From NCBI RefSeq assembly GCF_001648895.1, contig NZ_LXUF01000001.1, forward strand, positions 62,001 through 126,000: DNA of 64,000 nt, read 5' to 3'. The notes beneath the pieces are model-generated. The model ran no database searches and was not told the origin of the DNA. It worked only from the letters and a program-made list of their open reading frames with translations. The position numbers and the translations under genes are program-made. This stretch comes from Methylovorus sp. MM2 (GTDB taxonomy: Bacteria > Pseudomonadota > Gammaproteobacteria > Burkholderiales > Methylophilaceae). Shown here piece by piece: positions 61,637 through 64,000 of the stretch (the first letter of the stretch is position 1; every line of letters starts with the position of its first letter).

Positions 61637-62787
61637 TAGAGTGTGACCTTGCCTTCCATTACATCCATATACCAATCTTGAATCGCACTGATACCATATT
61701 CATAATCACCTAGCACTGCATGGGCCGCATTGCTGTGCAAACCAGCCTGAATGTTTTCCATCACCTCAAAATCTTCTCGCAATACTGTATCTGCGCCCAT
61801 CAGATGCGCGTGTAATACCGCCGCAGAAGTGGCATAAGGACGTTTTTTCTTTGCTGTGACGTAATAGATCATGACATCTGTACGATCAGCAGATACCGGT
61901 TGGTGATGCTCGATGATAAAAGAATAGCCCCCGCTGCCGGATGCAATGTGCAGATTGGGAAATATTAGCCAGTTGTAATACCAGTCTTTATCACTATAAC
62001 GCTCAACATACTCATGCCAAGCATAGGATTCCCGCGTTTTTATAGGCTCATCAGGCCCGCCATTACTGAATCCAGCTAATAAATCTAGCGCTTGCTGGTG
62101 ATCTTTTGTACCGTTGGCATGGTACTGCTTGGCATGTTTGATGGCGGTTTCATCCATCGCCACCTGGAATCTCACGTTCTGGTAAAGCGAACGTGAATGC
62201 AGATAACGTGGATGATGGCCATCGCGCAGATTCTCATAAGCCAGTTTCCAATTTAATTTGGTTTTGTACGTTGTAAATAGCACTTCACTATCAAATGCAT
62301 TGGAGACATCTTCCAGTTGGGCTATCAGCGCTTGGTTGAACTGAGCATTCAGTGGTAAAGAGTCGGCTGCCAGATTAATGAAAACGAGGTTACCGATAGT
62401 TTCCAGCCTGAATCGTTTAAGGCCTAAGCATTCACGTTCCTGTTGTTCATAGCGAAAAACTTCATGTTCAAATGGCATATTTTCCACTTTGCCATCGCTG
62501 CTATATTTCCAGCCATGGTAGCCACATACCAGTGACCTGATGCCATGGGCTTGAGTTTGTAATGGATTTTGTCGATGCGCGCAGAGGTTCTCAAACGCAC
62601 GCAATTCACCATTGAAGTTTTGTATGACAATCGGGATGCCGCCGATATTGCGCGTAATAAAGCTATTGTGTTGTGCCAACATCATTTTTAAACCGACAAA
62701 CTGCCATAAAGGCTTGAATAGCAATTCACGCTCGCGTTGAAACCAGTCTTGCGAGATATAAGCTTGTGGTGGCATTCTCGACTGCAT
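61636..62787 (-). CDS. Rieske non-haem iron oxygenase, alpha subunit type
   Basis: The 383-residue protein has the Rieske cluster ligands Cys69/His71 in NLCAHRQNP and Cys88/His91 in CGYHGWKY, and the mononuclear iron site in ENLRDGHHPRYLH (Asp189, His192, His197), with an acidic ligand candidate in LREDFEVMEN. The overall form resembles the choline/carnitine monooxygenase and CMP-Neu5Ac hydroxylase-like group rather than aromatic dioxygenases with a beta subunit. No ferredoxin or reductase is encoded nearby. ATG 62787 overlaps the upstream stop (TAATG). Confidence 0.88.
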   Translation of the reverse strand: MQSRMPPQAYISQDWFQRERELLFKPLWQFVGLKMMLAQHNSFITRNIGGIPIVIQNFNGELRAFENLCAHRQNPLQTQAHGIRSLVCGYHGWKYSSDGKVENMPFEHEVFRYEQQERECLGLKRFRLETIGNLVFINLAADSLPLNAQFNQALIAQLEDVSNAFDSEVLFTTYKTKLNWKLAYENLRDGHHPRYLHSRSLYQNVRFQVAMDETAIKHAKQYHANGTKDHQQALDLLAGFSNGGPDEPIKTRESYAWHEYVERYSDKDWYYNWLIFPNLHIASGSGGYSFIIEHHQPVSADRTDVMIYYVTAKKKRPYATSAAVLHAHLMGADTVLREDFEVMENIQAGLHSNAAHAVLGDYEYGISAIQDWYMDVMEGKVTL

Positions 62788-63482
62788 TATTTGCTAGCCT
62801 CTTTTGCCGTTATATCTGTTTGGGGCATCGTCTTATTGGCGGATTTACTTGTATAAATATGCACGGCTGATGGGAAGAGGCTATCAATGAATGTACCCTC
62901 AGCTAAAGACGTTAAATAAGCACCCGGCATATCTATTGAGCAATGACGGCCTACGGTGATATTAGCGCCCAGATTGATGTCAGAGCCTATGACGACATGT
63001 TGCCCCACTTTCACATATTGTCCTATCGATGCACCTGAGCCGACCCAGCAATTTGCGGCAATCTGTGCACCATAATCTATTCTGGCACCTGTATTGATCA
63101 ATGTATTGTTGCCGATGCTTGCACCAGAAGCGATGATCGCGCCGGCCCCAATCCAGCAATTTTCCCCTATACGACTATCAGGAGCAATGATCGCACTTGG
63201 GTGAATCAAAGTCGTGGATTTCAAACCTAGTAAGCGTGCTTGACCATAGATCTCAAGTCTGGCGAAATTAAGAGCATTTTGGTCGATTGCTGCAAATATC
63301 TCTATCTCGGTGTTGTTTAATAGACTCAGTTGTTCATTCACAGCATTTGCCGCGTCATCGGTTGAGTCTAAGCGTATAAGTTGTAATTTACGCTCACCTT
63401 GAGATAGTTGCGGCCAAGTGCTGGCGATTGTCTCAAACACAATGCCGCAACCTATTAATACTAGATCAGGTGGCTGGGTCAT
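62787..63482 (-). CDS. NeuD-like left-handed beta-helix acyltransferase 1
   Basis: The 231-residue protein has an N-terminal 90-residue PglD-like region (VLIGCGIVFETIAST) and at least eight hexapeptide turns (LIHPSAIIAPDSRIG, ENCWIGAGAIIASGASIGN, then NCWVGSGASIGQYVKVGQHV). It has a longer Thr/Lys-rich tail than the gene at 60983. ATG 63482 overlaps the stop of the upstream oxygenase (ATGA). It is the second of two such genes here, each coupled to a Rieske gene. Confidence 0.83.
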   Translation of the reverse strand: MTQPPDLVLIGCGIVFETIASTWPQLSQGERKLQLIRLDSTDDAANAVNEQLSLLNNTEIEIFAAIDQNALNFARLEIYGQARLLGLKSTTLIHPSAIIAPDSRIGENCWIGAGAIIASGASIGNNTLINTGARIDYGAQIAANCWVGSGASIGQYVKVGQHVVIGSDINLGANITVGRHCSIDMPGAYLTSLAEGTFIDSLFPSAVHIYTSKSANKTMPQTDITAKEASK

Positions 63483-64000
63483 GGTTGAGTTTCCATCAGG
63501 TCAAGATATACCTCGGCAACGTTTTGCAGTTGCACTTCATAAGCACCGTGATAGCTTGGTTTTCCGTTGTCATACAGATTAGATTGCAATCCTTCAAGTA
63601 ATGCACGGTCTTCATCCAGTACGCGCTTTTCGCTTTTGAGATACCCCCACAAGATTGCAGATAACGCACGGATCTTATTGGTTTCCCGCGCTGTCATTAA
63701 ACTTAGTCTCACATCGGTAAGACTTGCACTGATCGGGTCGAATTGTTGAATGAGGAATATGAGCCCGCCAACAGAGATGAAATTGACGTTTGGGTAAATG
63801 AAATGGGTATGAAATGTATCAGGCTCACCAAACCCTTCGACTGAGGCTTGCCAAGGCCATTTCTTTACCTGCATTTCCATGGTGGAGGCGTAACTCAAGC
63901 TGGATAAAAGCGTTTTCTCAGGCAATGCTTTGCGAGCGGGGGCACTTGAGATTGCAGCTTTGTTAATCAATGGTTTAAAAGTTTGCGGATGTACGAAGGG
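63479..64000 (-). CDS. Rieske oxygenase alpha subunit, C-terminal part (continues past the window)
   Basis: The frame is open from the right edge to the stop at 63479; in-frame TTG at 63970 is not a likely start because ten further codons without a stop precede it. The visible part corresponds to the C-terminal catalytic domain of the Rieske oxygenase at 61636: HTHFIYPNVNFISVGG versus its YNWLIFPNLHIASGSG, and KRVLDEDRALLEGLQSNLYD versus VLREDFEVMENIQAGL. It is clearly diverged, so this is a distinct paralogue. The Rieske cluster lies outside the window. Confidence 0.75.
   Translation of the reverse strand, partial: PFVHPQTFKPLINKAAISSAPARKALPEKTLLSSLSYASTMEMQVKKWPWQASVEGFGEPDTFHTHFIYPNVNFISVGGLIFLIQQFDPISASLTDVRLSLMTARETNKIRALSAILWGYLKSEKRVLDEDRALLEGLQSNLYDNGKPSYHGAYEVQLQNVAEVYLDLMETQP

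Overview
The window looks like a chromosomal segment around the replication origin of a betaproteobacterium. The order rpmH-rnpA-yidD-yidC-mnmE, parS, mnmG-rsmG-parA-parB, atpIBEFHAGDC next to a divergent dnaA, followed by glmU-glmS, fits Methylophilaceae-like (Methylotenera/Methylophilus) genomes. That family assignment is inference from gene order and protein style, not from any search.

Layout. Positions 1-217 are very AT-rich DNA downstream of dnaA. dnaA (218-1612, minus) is followed by an intergenic region with a perfect DnaA box and the rpmH promoter. Positions 1934-17343 hold ribosomal protein L34, RNase P protein, membrane insertion, tRNA U34 modification, 16S rRNA methylation, chromosome partitioning (ParA, ParB and a perfect parS) and the complete F1Fo ATP synthase operon with its terminator. 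Positions 17443-22648 hold a methyltransferase, a DUF1275 membrane protein, and glmU-glmS (UDP-GlcNAc synthesis).

An accessory region runs from 22649 to about 34475. It begins 25 bp after the glmS stop with what reads as a Tn7-like transposon end (TGTG terminus and three 20-bp TnsB-site-like repeats), exactly at attTn7. Behind it lie a STAS-like protein, gene relics, an exported protein with eight Ig-like repeats and a YD-repeat tail, a 2052-residue exported Rhs/YD protein with a degenerate transglutaminase-like N-region and a variable C-terminal tip, a small lipoprotein (candidate immunity protein) and an XRE regulator. No transposase genes and no convincing second end were found.

Core genes resume at 34476: a minus-strand run argS-SPOR-dsbA-SDR-trpS, then priA, a small exported protein, two transglutaminase-like proteins, hemE, gltBD with promoter and terminator, hemL, thiE/thiD, rubredoxin, and a DUF3015/DUF4105 pair. 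This pair is flanked by tRNA-Gly(CCC) on one side and a 17-nt copy of that tRNA's 3' end on the other, which is the geometry of a tRNA-integrated element. Stress-type genes follow: a periplasmic protein with three exact 55-residue CX10C repeats, a CsbD-like protein and an exported SrpA-type catalase-like protein.

The right edge (59786 to beyond 64000, minus) is a tightly coupled operon of two Rieske oxygenases, each paired with a left-handed beta-helix acyltransferase, plus an FkbM methyltransferase. It looks like a specialised glycan or small-molecule tailoring pathway and, with the attTn7 island, is the least conventional part of the window.
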